The position numbers and the translations under genes are program-made. Positions 49,863 through 62,800 of a DNA stretch of 64,000 nt are shown one piece after another. A model generated the notes under the pieces. The model did not search any database and was not told the origin of the DNA. It saw only the letters and a list, made by a program, of their open reading frames with translations. Source of the DNA: Rhabditoides inermis (Eukaryota > Nematoda > Chromadorea > Rhabditida > Rhabditidae); contig CAWZYM010000283.1 in assembly GCA_963966185.1 (NCBI GenBank), positions 506,001 to 570,000 on the forward strand, written 5' to 3'. How positions within the stretch are numbered: position 1 is the stretch's first letter; every line of letters starts with the position of its first letter.

Positions 49863-50251
49863 TAGGGATGTCAAGGGGAATTTTCAAGTGTTACGGACAT
49901 GTGCTTACTGTATATCAAAATGAAGTAAATTATATGTAGTTTTGAAATAGTATCATTTTAATTAGTTGTTTTCTTTCATTTCCTCGTTACGCGCATCGAA
50001 AGCGCGCGGTTTGAGGGCGCGCGCGGCACACAACTTCACAGAGAAAGGCTAAGCCACGCCCCTTTTTGACGTCATTTTCATAGGATCAAATCAATTTTTG
50101 TCAAAAATAATAGGTTATGACACGGTCCAGCGCCAAAAGGAAGGCACTACTAGATACAACTTTTTACGGCGCGTCGAATGGTGTATTCCGTTTGGCGCGG
50201 GAAGATGCCGCATATTTGTGCCATCAAAGCTCCGCCCACTTGACATCCCTA
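49863..50251. mobile_element. 389-bp hAT-type MITE inserted in the satellite
   Basis: The element starts TAGGGATGTCAAGGGG and ends CACTTGACATCCCTA, giving 13-bp perfect terminal inverted repeats. The satellite octamer GATCAGTG is duplicated on both sides (49855-49862 and 50252-50259), an 8-bp target duplication typical of hAT elements. There is no transposase; the interior holds a CGCGCGC-rich hairpin (about 50005-50030). The satellite on its right carries ATGCCGCC instead of ATGGCGCC, a marker shared with the truncated copies. Confidence 0.9.
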
Positions 50252-53200
50252 GATCAGTGCCGGGCATGCCGCCGAAACATTGCGCCGAAAACTCTTATTT
50301 TCGGCGCGAATGTTTCGGCAGCCGAAAGCACAGACACGTGTGCGTCCGCATATCTCACGCCATCCGAACAATCGCATTCAACCTGTCTCTCTGGCCTTGT
50401 GGCTAGGGTGGTCGATGATTGTTTGCCAGGCGCGGGCTCGATTCCGGCTGCCATGAAAATTTTTTGCCGCATAACAAGCACACGTTGTAGATGTTCACAG
50501 GTTGTTTTGCCTGAAAGCAGAACACCCCGCTTTCCACGCGACCCGACTCCCACTCTGTACCCGAGAAGATTCTTCACAAAGTTCATCCTCACAAGTTGTT
50601 TTATTGGACACGTTTCACGCGAGATCAGTGCCGGGCATGGCGCCGAAACATTGCGCCGAAAACTCTTATTTTCGGCGCGAATGTTTCGGCAGCCGAAAGC
50701 ACAGACACGTGTGCGTCCGCATATCTCACGCCATCCGAAGAAACGCATTCAACCTGTCTCTCTGGCCTTGTGGCTAGGGTGGTCGATGATTGTTTGCCAG
50801 GCGCGGGCTCGATTCCGGCTGCCATCAAAATTTTTTGCCGCATAACAAGCACACGTTGTAGATGTTCACAAGTTGTTTTGCCTGAAACCAGAACACCCCG
50901 CTTTCCACGCGACCCGACTCCCACTCTGTACCCGAGAAGATTCTTCACAAAGTTCATTCTCACAAGTTGTTTTATTGGACACGTTTCACGCGAGATCAGT
51001 GCCGGGCATGGCGCCGAATCATTGCGCCGAAAACTCTTATTTTCGGCGCAAATGTTTCGGCAGCCGAAAGCGTGTGCGTCCGCATATCTCACGCCATCCG
51101 AAGAATCGCAATCAACCTGTCTCTCTGGCCTTGTGGCTAGGGTGGTCGACGATTGTTTGCCAGGCGCGGGCTCGATTCCGGCTGCCATCAAAATTTTTTT
51201 GCCGCATAACAAGCACACGTTGTAGATGTTCACAAGTTGTTTTGCCTGAAACCAGAACACCCCGCTTTCCACGCGACCCGACTCCCACTCTGTACCCGAG
51301 AAGATTCTTCACAAAGTTCATCCTCACAAGTTGTTTTATTGGACACGTTTCACGCGAGATCAGTGCCGGGCATGGCGCCGAAACATTGCGCCGAAAACTC
51401 TTATTTTCGGCGCGAATGTTTCGGCAGCCGAAAGCACAGACACGTGTGCGTCCGCATATCTCACGCCATCCGAAGAATCGCATTCAACCTGTCTCTCTGG
51501 CCTTGTGGCTAGGGTGGTCGATGATTGTTTGCCAGGCGCGGGCTCGATTCCGGCTGCCATCAAATTTTTTTGCCGCATAACAAGCACACGTTGTAGATGT
51601 TCACAAGTTGTTTTGCCTGAAACCAGAACACCCCGCTTTCCACGCGACCCGACTCCCACTCTGTACCCGAGAAGATTCTTCACAAAGTTCATCCTCACAA
51701 GTTGTTTTATTGGACACGTTTCACGCGAGATCAGTGCCGGGCATGGCGCCGAAACATTGCGCCGAAAACTCTTATTTTCGGCGCGAATGTTTCGGCAGCC
51801 GAAAGCACAGACACGTGTGCGTCCGCATATCTCACGCCATCCGAAGAATCGCATTCAACCTGTCTCTCTGGCCTTGTGGCTAGGGTGGTCGATGATTGTT
51901 TGCCAGGCGCGGGCTCGATTCCGGCTGCCATGAAAATTTTTTGCCGCATAACAAGCACACGTTGTAGATGTTCACAGGTTGGTTTGCCTGAAAGCAGAAC
52001 ACCCCGCTTTCCACGCGACCCGACTCCCACTCTGTACCCGAGAAGATTCTTCACAAAGTTCATCCTCACAAGTTGTTTTATTGGACACGTTTCACGCGAG
52101 ATCAGTGCCGGGCATGGCGCCGAAACATTGCGCCGAAAACTCTTATTTTCGGCGCGAATGTTTCGGCAGCCGAAAGCACAGACACGTGTGCGTCCCCATA
52201 TCTCACGCCATCCGAAGAAACGCATTCAACCTGTCTCTCTGGCCTTGTGGCTAGGGTGGTCGATGATTGTTTGCCAGGCGCGGGCTCGATTCCGGCTGCC
52301 ATCAAAATTTTTTGCCGCATAACAAGCACACGTTGTAGATGTTCACAAGTTGTTTTGCCTGAAACCAGAACACCCCGCTTTCCACGCGACCCGACTCCCA
52401 CTCTGTACCCGAGAAGATTCTTCACAAAGTTCATTCTCACAAGTTGTTTTATTGGACACGTTTCACGCGAGATCAGTGCCGGGCATGGCGCCGAAACATT
52501 GCGCCGAAAACTCTTATTTTCGGCGCAAATGTTTCGGCAGCCGAAAGCGTGTGCGTCCGCATATCTCACGCCATCCGAAGAATCGCAATCAACCTGTCTC
52601 TCTGGCCTTGTGGCTAGGGTGGTCGACGATTGTTTGCCAGGCGCGGGCTCGATTCCGGCTGCCATCAAATTTTTTTGCCGCTTAACAAGCACACGTTGTA
52701 GATGTTCACAAGTTGTTTTGCCTGAAACCAGAACACCCCGCTTTCCACGCGACCCGACTCCCACTCTGTACCCGAGAAGATTCTTCACAAAGTTCATCCT
52801 CACAAGTTGTTTTATTGGACACGTTTCACGCGAGATCAGTGCCGGGCATGGCGCTGAAACATTGCGCCGAAAACTCTTATTTTCGGCGCGAATGTTTCGG
52901 CAGCCGAAAGCACAGACACGTGTGCGTCCGCATATCTCACGCCATCCGAAGAATCGCATTCAACCTGTCTCTCTGGCCTTGTGGCTAGGGTGGTCGATGA
53001 TTGTTTGCCAGGCGCGGGCTCGATTCCGGCTGCCATCAAAAATTTTTGCCGCATAACAAGCACACGTTGTAGATGTTCACAAGTTGTTTTGCCTGAAACC
53101 AGAACACCCCGTTTTCTACGCGACCCGACTCCCACTCTGTACCCGAGAAGATTCTTCACAAAGTTCATCCTCACAAGTTGTTTTATTGGACACGTTTCAC

Positions 53201-56200
53201 GCGAGATCAGTGCCGGGCATGGCGCCGAAACATTGCGCCGAAAACTCTTATTTTCGGCGCGAGTGTTTCGGCAGCCGAAAGCACAGACACGTGTGCGTCC
53301 GCATATCTCACGCCATCCGAAGAATCGCATTCAACCTGTCTCTCTGGCCTTGTGGCTAGGGTGGTCGATGATTGTTTGCCAGGCGCGGGCTCGATTCCGG
53401 CTGCCATCAAAATTTTTTGCCGCATAACAAGCACACGTTGTAGATGTTCACAAGTTGTTTTGCCTGAAACCAGAAAACCCCGCTTTCCACGCGACCCGAC
53501 TCCCACTCTGTACCCGAGAAGATTCTTCACAAAGTTCATCCTCACAAGTTGTTTTATTGGACACGTTTCACGCGAGATCAGTGCCGGGCATGGCGCCGAA
53601 ACATTGCGCCGAAAACTCTTATTTTCGGCGCGAATGTTTCGGCAGCCGAAAGCACAGACACGTGTGCGTCCGCATATCTCACGCCATCCGAAGATTCGCA
53701 TTCAACCTGTCTCTCTGGCCTTGTGGCTAGGGTGGTCGATGATTGTTTGCCAGGCGCAAGCTCGATTCCGGCTGCCATTAAAAAAATTTTGCCGCATAAC
53801 AAGCACACGTTGTAGATGTTCACAAGTTGTTTTGCCTGAAACCAGAACACCCCGCTTTCCACGCGACCCGACTCCCACTCTGTACCCGAGAAGATTCTTC
53901 ACAAAGTTCATCCTCACAAGTTGTTTTATTGGACACGTTTCACGCGAGATCAGTGCCGGGCATGGCGCCGAAACATTGCGCCGAAAACTCTTATTTTCGG
54001 CGCGAATGTTTCGGCAGCCGAAAGCACAGACACGTGTGCGTCCGCATATCTCACGCCATCCGAAGAAACGCATTCAACCTGTCTCTCTGGCCTTGTGGCT
54101 AGGGTGGTCGATGATTGTTTGCCAGGCGCGGGCTCGATTCCGGCTGCCATCAAAATTTTTTGCCGCATAACAAGCACACGTTGTAGATGTTCACAAGTTG
54201 TTTTGCCTGAAACCAGAACACCCCGCTTTCCACGCGACCCGACTCCCACTCTGTACCCGAGAAGATTCTTCACAAAGTTCATTCTCACAAGTTGTTTTAT
54301 TGGACACGTTTCACGCGAGATCAGTGCCGGGCATGGCGCCGAATCATTGCGCCGAAAACTCTTATTTTCGGCGCAAATGTTTCGGCAGCCGAAAGCGTGT
54401 GCGTCCGCATATCTCACGCCATCCGAAGAATCGCAATCAACCTGTCTCTCTGGCCTTGTGGCTAGGGTGGTCGACGATTGTTTGCCAGGCGCGGGCTCGA
54501 TTCCGGCTGCCATCAAAATTTTTTTGCCGCATAACAAGCACACGTTGTAGATGTTCACAAGTTGTTTTGCCTGAAACCAGAACACCCCGCTTTCCACGCG
54601 ACCCGACTCCCACTCTGTACCCGAGAAGATTCTTCACAAAGTTCATCCTCACAAGTTGTTTTATTGGACACGTTTCACGCGAGATCAGTGCCGGGCATGG
54701 CGCCGAAACATTGCGCCGAAAACTCTTATTTTCGGCGCGAATGTTTCGGCAGCCGAAAGCACAGACACGTGTGCGTCCGCATATCTCACGCCATCCGAAG
54801 AATCGCATTCAACCTGTCTCTCTGGCCTTGTGGCTAGGGTGGTCGATGATTGTTTGCCAGGCGCGGGCTCGATTCCGGCTGCCATCAAATTTTTTTGCCG
54901 CATAACAAGCACACGTTGTAGATGTTCACAAGTTGTTTTGCCTGAAACCAGAACACCCCGCTTTCCACGCGACCCGACTCCCACTCTGTACCCGAGAAGA
55001 TTCTTCACAAAGTTCATCCTCACAAGTTGTTTTATTGGACACGTTTCACGCGAGATCAGTGCCGGGCATGGCGCCGAAACATTGCGCCGAAAACTCTTAT
55101 TTTCGGCGCGAATGTTTCGGCAGCCGAAAGCACAGACACGTGTGCGTCCGCATATCTCACGCCATCCGAAGAATCGCATTCAACCTGTCTCTCTGGCCTT
55201 GTGGCTAGGGTGGTCGATGATTGTTTGCCAGGCGCGGGCTCGATTCCGGCTGCCATGAAATTTTTTTGCCGCATAACAAGCACACGTTGTAGATGTTCAC
55301 AGGTTGTTTTGCCTGAAAGCAGAACACCCCGCTTTCCACGCGACCCGACTCCCACTCTGTACCCGAGAAGATTCTTCACAAAGTTCATCCTCACAAGTTG
55401 TTTTATTGGACACGTTTCACGCGAGATCAGTGCCGGGCATGGCGCCGAAACATTGCGCCGAAAACTCTTATTTTCGGCGCGAATGTTTCGGCAGCCGAAA
55501 GCACAGACACGTGTGCGTCCCCATATCTCACGCCATCCGAAGAAACGCATTCAACCTGTCTCTCTGGCCTTGTGGCTAGGGTGGTCGATGATTGTTTGCC
55601 AGGCGCGGGCTCGATTCCGGCTGCCATCAAAATTTTTTGCCGCATAACAAGCACACGTTGTAGATGTTCACAAGTTGTTTTGCCTGAAACCAGAACACCC
55701 CGCTTTCCACGCGACCCGACTCCCACTCTGTACCCGAGAAGATTCTTCACAAAGTTCATTCTCACAAGTTGTTTTATTGGACACGTTTCACGCGAGATCA
55801 GTGCCGGGCATGGCGCCGAAACATTGCGCCGAAAACTCTTATTTTCGGCGCAAATGTTTCGGCAGCCGAAAGCGTGTGCGTCCGCATATCTCACGCCATC
55901 CGAAGAATCGCAATCAACCTGTCTCTCTGGCCTTGTGGCTAGGGTGGTCAACGATTGTTTGCCAGGCGCGGGCTCGATTCCGGCTGCCATCAAATTTTTT
56001 TGCCGCTTAACAAGCACACGTTGTAGATGTTCACAAGTTGTTTTGCCTGAAACCAGAACACCCCGCTTTCCACGCGACCCGACTCCCACTCTGTACCCGA
56101 GAAGATTCTTCACAAAGTTCATCCTCACAAGTTGTTTTATTGGACACGTTTCACGCGAGATCAGTGCCGGGCATGGCGCTGAAACATTGCGCCGAAAACT

Positions 56201-57629
56201 CTTATTTTCGGCGCGAATGTTTCGGCAGCCGAAAGCACAGACACGTGTGCGTCCGCATATCTCACGCCATCCGAAGAATCGCATTCAACCTGTCTCTCTG
56301 GCCTTGTGGCTAGGGTGGTCGATGATTGTTTGCCAGGCGCGGGCTCGATTCCGGCTGCCATCAAAAAATTTTGCCGCATAACAAGCACACGTTGTAGATG
56401 TTCACAAGTTGTTTTGCCTGAAACCAGAACACCCCGTTTTCTACGCGACCCGACTCCCACTCTGTACCCGAGAAGATTCTTCACAAAGTTCATCCTCACA
56501 AGTTGTTTTATTGGACACGTTTCACGCGAGATCAGTGCCGGGCATGGCGCCGAAACATTGCGCCGAAAACTCTTATTTTCGGCGCGAGTGTTTCGGCAGC
56601 CGAAAGCACAGACACGTGTGCGTCCGCATATCTCACGCCATCCGAAGAATCGCATTCAACCTGTCTCTCTGGCCTTGTGGCTAGGGTGGTCGATGATTGT
56701 TTGCCAGGCGCGGACTCGATTCCGGCTGCCATCAAAAAATTTGCCGCATAACAAGCAGACGTTGTAGATGTTCACAAGTTGTTTTGCCTGAAACCAGAAC
56801 ACCCCGCTTTCCACGCGATCCGACTCCCACTCTGTACCCGAGAAGATTCTTCACAAAGTTCATCCTCACAAGTTGTTTTATTGGACACGTTTCACGCGAG
56901 ATCAGTGCCGGGCATGGCGCCGAAACATTGCGCCGAAAACTCTTATTTTCGGCGCGAATGTTTCGGCAGCCGAAAGCACAGACACGTGTGCGTCCGCATA
57001 TCTCACGCCATCCGAAGAATCGCATTCAACCTGTCTCTCTGGCCTTGTGGCTAGGGTGGTCGACGATTGTTTGCCAGGCGCGGGCTCGATTCCGGCTGCC
57101 ATGAAAATTTTTTGCCGCATAACAAGCACACGTTGTAGATGTTCACTAGTTGTTTTGCCTGAAACCAGAACACCCCGCTTTCCACGCGACCCGACTCCCA
57201 CTCTGTACCCGAGAAGATTCTTCACAAAGTTCATCCTCACAAGTTGTTTTATTGGACACGTTTCACGCGAGATCAGTGCCGGGCATGGCGCCGAAACATT
57301 GCGCCGAAAACTCTTATTTTCGGCGCGAATGTTTCGGCAGCCGAAAGCACAGACACGTGTGCGTCCGCATATCTCACGCCATCCGAAGAATCGCATTCAA
57401 CCTGTCTCTCTGGCCTTGTGGCTAGGGTGGTCGATGATTGTTTGCCAGGCGCGGGCTCGATTCCGGCTGCCATGAAAATTTTTTGCCGCATAACAAGCAC
57501 ACGTTGTAGATGTTCACAGGTTGTTTTGCCTGAAAGCAGAACACCCCGCTTTCCACGCGACCCGACTCCCACTCTGTACCCGAGAAGATTCTTCACAAAG
57601 TTCATCCTCACAAGTTGTTTTATTGGACA

Positions 57630-57800
57630 TAGGATCAAATCAATTTTTGTCAAAAATAATAGGTTATGACACGGTCCAGCGCCAAAAGGAAGTCACTACT
57701 AGATACAACTTTTTACGGCGCGTCGAATGGTGTATTCCGTTTGGCGCGGGAAGATGCCGCATATTTGTGCCATCAAAGCTCCGCCCACTTGACATCCCTA
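57630..57800. mobile_element. Truncated copy of the satellite MITE (right 171 bp)
   Basis: This matches 50081-50251 with at least one difference (AAGTCACT against AAGGCACT). The left part of the MITE and some satellite were lost in a join at TTGGACA|TAGGATC. The right flank keeps GATCAGTG and ATGCCGCC, so this is a deletion derivative of the locus at 49863 and not a new insertion. Confidence 0.85.
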
Positions 57801-59642
57801 GATCAGTGCCGGGCATGCCGCCGAAACATTGCGCCGAAAACTCTTATTTTCGGCGCGAATGTTTCGGCAGCCGAAAGCACAGACACGTGTGCGTCCGCAT
57901 ATCTCACGCCATCCGAACAATCGCATTCAACCTGTCTCTCTGGCCTTGTGGCTAGGGTGGTCGATGATTGTTTGCCAGGCGCGGGCTCGATTCCGGCTGC
58001 CATGAAAATTTTTTGCCGCATAACAAGCACACGTTGTAGATGTTCACAAGTTGTTTTGCCTGAAACCAGAACACCCCGCTTTCCACGCGACCCGACTCCC
58101 ACTCTGTACCCGAGAAGATTCTTCACAAAGTTCATCCTCACAAGTTGTTTTATTGGACACGTTTCACGCGAGATCAGTGCCGGGCATGGCGCTGAAACAT
58201 TGCGCCGAAAACTCTTATTTTCGGCGCGAATGTTTCGGCAGCCGAAAGCACAGACACGTGTGCGTCCGCATATCTCACGCCATCCGAAGAATCGCATTCA
58301 ACCTGTCTCTCTGGCCTTGTGGCTAGGGTGGTCGATGATTGTTTGCCAGGCGCGGGCTCGATTCCGGCTGCCATCAAAAAATTTTGCCGCATAACAAGCA
58401 CACGTTGTAGATGTTCACAAGTTGTTTTGCCTGAAACCAGAACACCCCGTTTTCTACGCGACCCGACTCCCACTCTGTACCCGAGAAGATTCTTCACAAA
58501 GTTCATCCTCACAAGTTGTTTTATTGGACACGTTTCACGCGAGATCAGTGCCGGGCATGGCGCCGAAACATTGCGCCGAAAACTCTTATTTTCGGCGCGA
58601 GTGTTTCGGCAGCCGAAAGCACAGACACGTGTGCGTCCGCATATCTCACGCCATCCGAAGAATCGCATTCAACCTGTCTCTCTGGCCTTGTGGCTAGGGT
58701 GGTCGATGATTGTTTGCCAGGCGCGGACTCGATTCCGGCTGCCATCAAAAAATTTGCCGCATAACAAGCAGACGTTGTAGATGTTCACAAGTTGTTTTGC
58801 CTGAAACCAGAACACCCCGCTTTCCACGCGATCCGACTCCCACTCTGTACCCGAGAAGATTCTTCACAAAGTTCATCCTCACAAGTTGTTTTATTGGACA
58901 CGTTTCACGCGAGATCAGTGCCGGGCATGGCGCCGAAACATTGCGCCGAAAACTCTTATTTTCGGCGCGAATGTTTCGGCAGCCGAAAGCACAGACACGT
59001 GTGCGTCCGCATATCTCACGCCATCCGAAGAATCGCATTCAACCTGTCTCTCTGGCCTTGTGGCTAGGGTGGTCGACGATTGTTTGCCAGGCGCGGGCTC
59101 GATTCCGGCTGCCATGAAAATTTTTTGCCGCATAACAAGCACACGTTGTAGATGTTCACTAGTTGTTTTGCCTGAAACCAGAACACCCCGCTTTCCACGC
59201 GACCCGACTCCCACTCTGTACCCGAGAAGATTCTTCACAAAGTTCATCCTCACAAGTTGTTTTATTGGACACGTTTCACGCGAGATCAGTGCCGGGCATG
59301 GCGCCGAAACATTGCGCCGAAAACTCTTATTTTCGGCGCGAATGTTTCGGCAGCCGAAAGCACAGACACGTGTGCGTCCGCATATCTCACGCCATCCGAA
59401 GAATCGCATTCAACCTGTCTCTCTGGCCTTGTGGCTAGGGTGGTCGATGATTGTTTGCCAGGCGCGGGCTCGATTCCGGCTGCCATGAAAATTTTTTGCC
59501 GCATAACAAGCACACGTTGTAGATGTTCACAGGTTGTTTTGCCTGAAAGCAGAACACCCCGCTTTCCACGCGACCCGACTCCCACTCTGTACCCGAGAAG
59601 ATTCTTCACAAAGTTCATCCTCACAAGTTGTTTTATTGGACA

Positions 59643-59813
59643 TAGGATCAAATCAATTTTTGTCAAAAATAATAGGTTATGACACGGTCCAGCGCCAAAA
59701 GGAAGTCACTACTAGATACAACTTTTTACGGCGCGTCGAATGGTGTATTCCGTTTGGCGCGGGAAGATGCCGCATATTTGTGCCATCAAAGCTCCGCCCA
59801 CTTGACATCCCTA
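59643..59813. mobile_element. Second truncated MITE copy, amplified with the satellite
   Basis: It has the same truncation join, the same AAGTCACT difference and the same right flank as 57630-57800, exactly 2013 bases further on. It arose by tandem duplication of a 2013-base satellite block. Confidence 0.9.
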
Positions 59814-62800
59814 GATCAGTGCCGGGCATGCCGCCGAAACATTGCGCCGAAAACTCTTATTTTCGGCGCGAATGTTTCGGCAGCCGAAAGCACAGACACG
59901 TGTGCGTCCGCATATCTCACGCCATCCGAACAATCGCATTCAACCTGTCTCTCTGGCCTTGTGGCTAGGGTGGTCGATGATTGTTTGCCAGGCGCGGGCT
60001 CGATTCCGGCTGCCATGAAAATTTTTTGCCGCATAACAAGCACACGTTGTAGATGTTCACAGGTTGTTTTGCCTGAAAGCAGAACACCCCGCTTTCCACG
60101 CGACCCGACTCCCACTCTGTACCCGAGAAGATTCTTCACAAAGTTCATCCTCACAAGTTGTTTTATTGGACACGTTTCACGCGAGATCAGTGCCGGGCAT
60201 GGCGCCGAAACATTGCGCCGAAAACTCTTATTTTCGGCGCGAATGTTTCGGCAGCCGAAAGCACAGACACGTGTGCGTCCGCATATCTCACGCCATCCGA
60301 ACAATCGCATTCAACCTGTCTCTCTGGCCTTGTGGCTAGGGTGGTCGATGATTGTTTGCCAGGCGCGGGCTCGATTCCGGCTGCCATGAAAATTTTTTGC
60401 CGCATAACAAGCACACGTTGTAGATGTTCACAGGTTGTTTTGCCTGAAAGCAGAACACCCCGCTTTCCACGCGACCCGACTCCCACTCTGTACCCGAGAA
60501 GATTCTTCACAAAGTTCATCCTCACAAGTTGTTTTATTGGACACGTTTCACGCGAGATCAGTGCCGGGCATGGCGCCGAAACATTGCGCCGAAAACTCTT
60601 ATTTTCGGCGCGAATGTTTCGGCAGCCGAAAGCACAGACACGTGTGCGTCCGCATATCTCACGCCATCCGAAGAAACGCATTCAACCTGTCTCTCTGGCC
60701 TTGTGGCTAGGGTGGTCGATGATTGTTTGCCAGGCGCGGGCTCGATTCCGGCTGCCATCAAAATTTTTTGCCGCATAACAAGCACACGTTGTAGATGTTC
60801 ACAAGTTGTTTTGCCTGAAAACAGAACACCCCGCTTTCCACGCGACCCGACTCCCACTCTGTACCCGAGAAGATTCTTCACAAAGTTCATTCTCACAAGT
60901 TGTTTTATTGGACACGTTTCACGCGAGATCAGTGCCGGGCATGGCGCCGAAACATTGCGCCGAAAACTCTTATTTTCGGCGCAAATGTTTCGGCAGCCGA
61001 AAGCGTGTGCGTCCGCATATCTCACGCCATCCGAAGAATCGCATTCAACCTGTCTCTCTGGCCTTGTGGCTAGGGTGGTCGATGATTGTTTGCCAGGCGC
61101 GGGCTCGATTCCGGCTGCCATGAAAATTTTTTGCCGCATAACAAGCACACGTTGTAGATGTTCACAGGTTGTTTTGCCTGAAAGCAGAACACCCCGCTTT
61201 CCACGCGACCCGACTCCCACTCTGTACCCGAGAAGATTCTTCACAAAGTTCATCCTCACAAGTTGTTTTATTGGACACGTTTCACGCGAGATCAGTGCCG
61301 GGCATGGCGCCGAAACATTGCGCCGAAATCTCTTATTTTCGGCGCGAGTGTTTCGGCAGCCGAAAGCACAGACACGTGTGCGTCCGCATATCTCACGCCA
61401 TCCGAAGAATCGCATTCAACTTGTCTCTCTGGCCTTGTGGCTAGGGTGGTCGATGATTGTTTGCCAGGCGCGGGCTCGATTCCGGCTGCCATCAAAATTT
61501 TTTGCCGCATAACAAGCACACGTTGTAGATGTTCACAAGTTGTTTTGCCTGAAACCAGAACACCCCGCTTTCCACGCGACCCGACTCCCACTCTGTACCC
61601 GAGAAGATTCTTCACAAAGTTCATTCTCACAAGTTGTTTTATTGGACACGTTTCACGCGAGATCAGTGCCGGGCATGGCGCCGAAACATTGCGCCGAAAA
61701 CTCTTATTTTCGGCGCAAATGTTTCGGCAGCCGAAAGCGTGTGCGTCCGCATATCTCACGCCATCCGAAGAATCGCAATCAACCTGTCTCTCTGGCCTTG
61801 TGGCTAGGGTGGTCGACGATTGTTTGCCAGGCGCGGGCTCGATTCCGGCTGCCATCAAAAAAATTTTGCCGCATAACAAGCACACGTTGTAGATGTTCAC
61901 TAGTTGTTTTGCCTGAAACCAGAACACCCCGCTTTCCACGCGACCCGACTCCCACTCTGTACCCGAGAAGATTCTTCACAAAGTTCATTCTCACAAGTTG
62001 TTTTATTGGACACGTTTCACGCGAGATCAGTGCCGGGCATGGCGCCGAAACATTGCGCCGAAAACTCTTATTTTCGGCGCGAATGTTTCGGCAGCCGAAA
62101 GCACAGACACGTGTGCGTCCGCATATCTCACGCCATCCGAAGAATCGCATTCAACCTGTCTCTCTGGCCTTGTGGCTAGGGTGGTCGATGATTGTTTGCC
62201 AGGCGCGGGCTCGATTCCGGCTGCCATGAAAATTTTTTGCCGCATAACAAGCACACGTTGTAGATGTTCACAGGTTGTTTTGCCTGAAAGCAGAACACCC
62301 CGCTTTCCACGCGACCCGACTCCCACTCTGTACCCGAGAAGATTCTTCACAAAGTTCATCCTCACAAGTTGTTTTATTGGACACGTTTCACGCGAGATCA
62401 GTGCCGGGCATGGCGCCGAAACATTGCGCCGAAAACTCTTATTTTCGGCGCGAATGTTTCGGCAGCCGAAAGCACAGACACGTGTGCGTCCGCATATCTC
62501 ACGCCATCCGAAGAAACGCATTCAACCTGTCTCTCTGGCCTTGTGGCTAGGGTGGTCGATGATTGTTTGCCAGGCGCGGGCTCGATTCCGGCTGCCATCA
62601 AAATTTTTTGCCGCATAACAAGCACACGTTGTAGATGTTCACAAGTTGTTTTGCCTGAAACCAGAACACCCCGCTTTCCACGCGACCCGACTCCCACTCT
62701 GTACCCGAGAAGATTCTTCACAAAGTTCATTCTCACAAGTTGTTTTATTGGACACGTTTCACGCGAGATCAGTGCCGGGCATGGCGCCGAAACATTGCGC

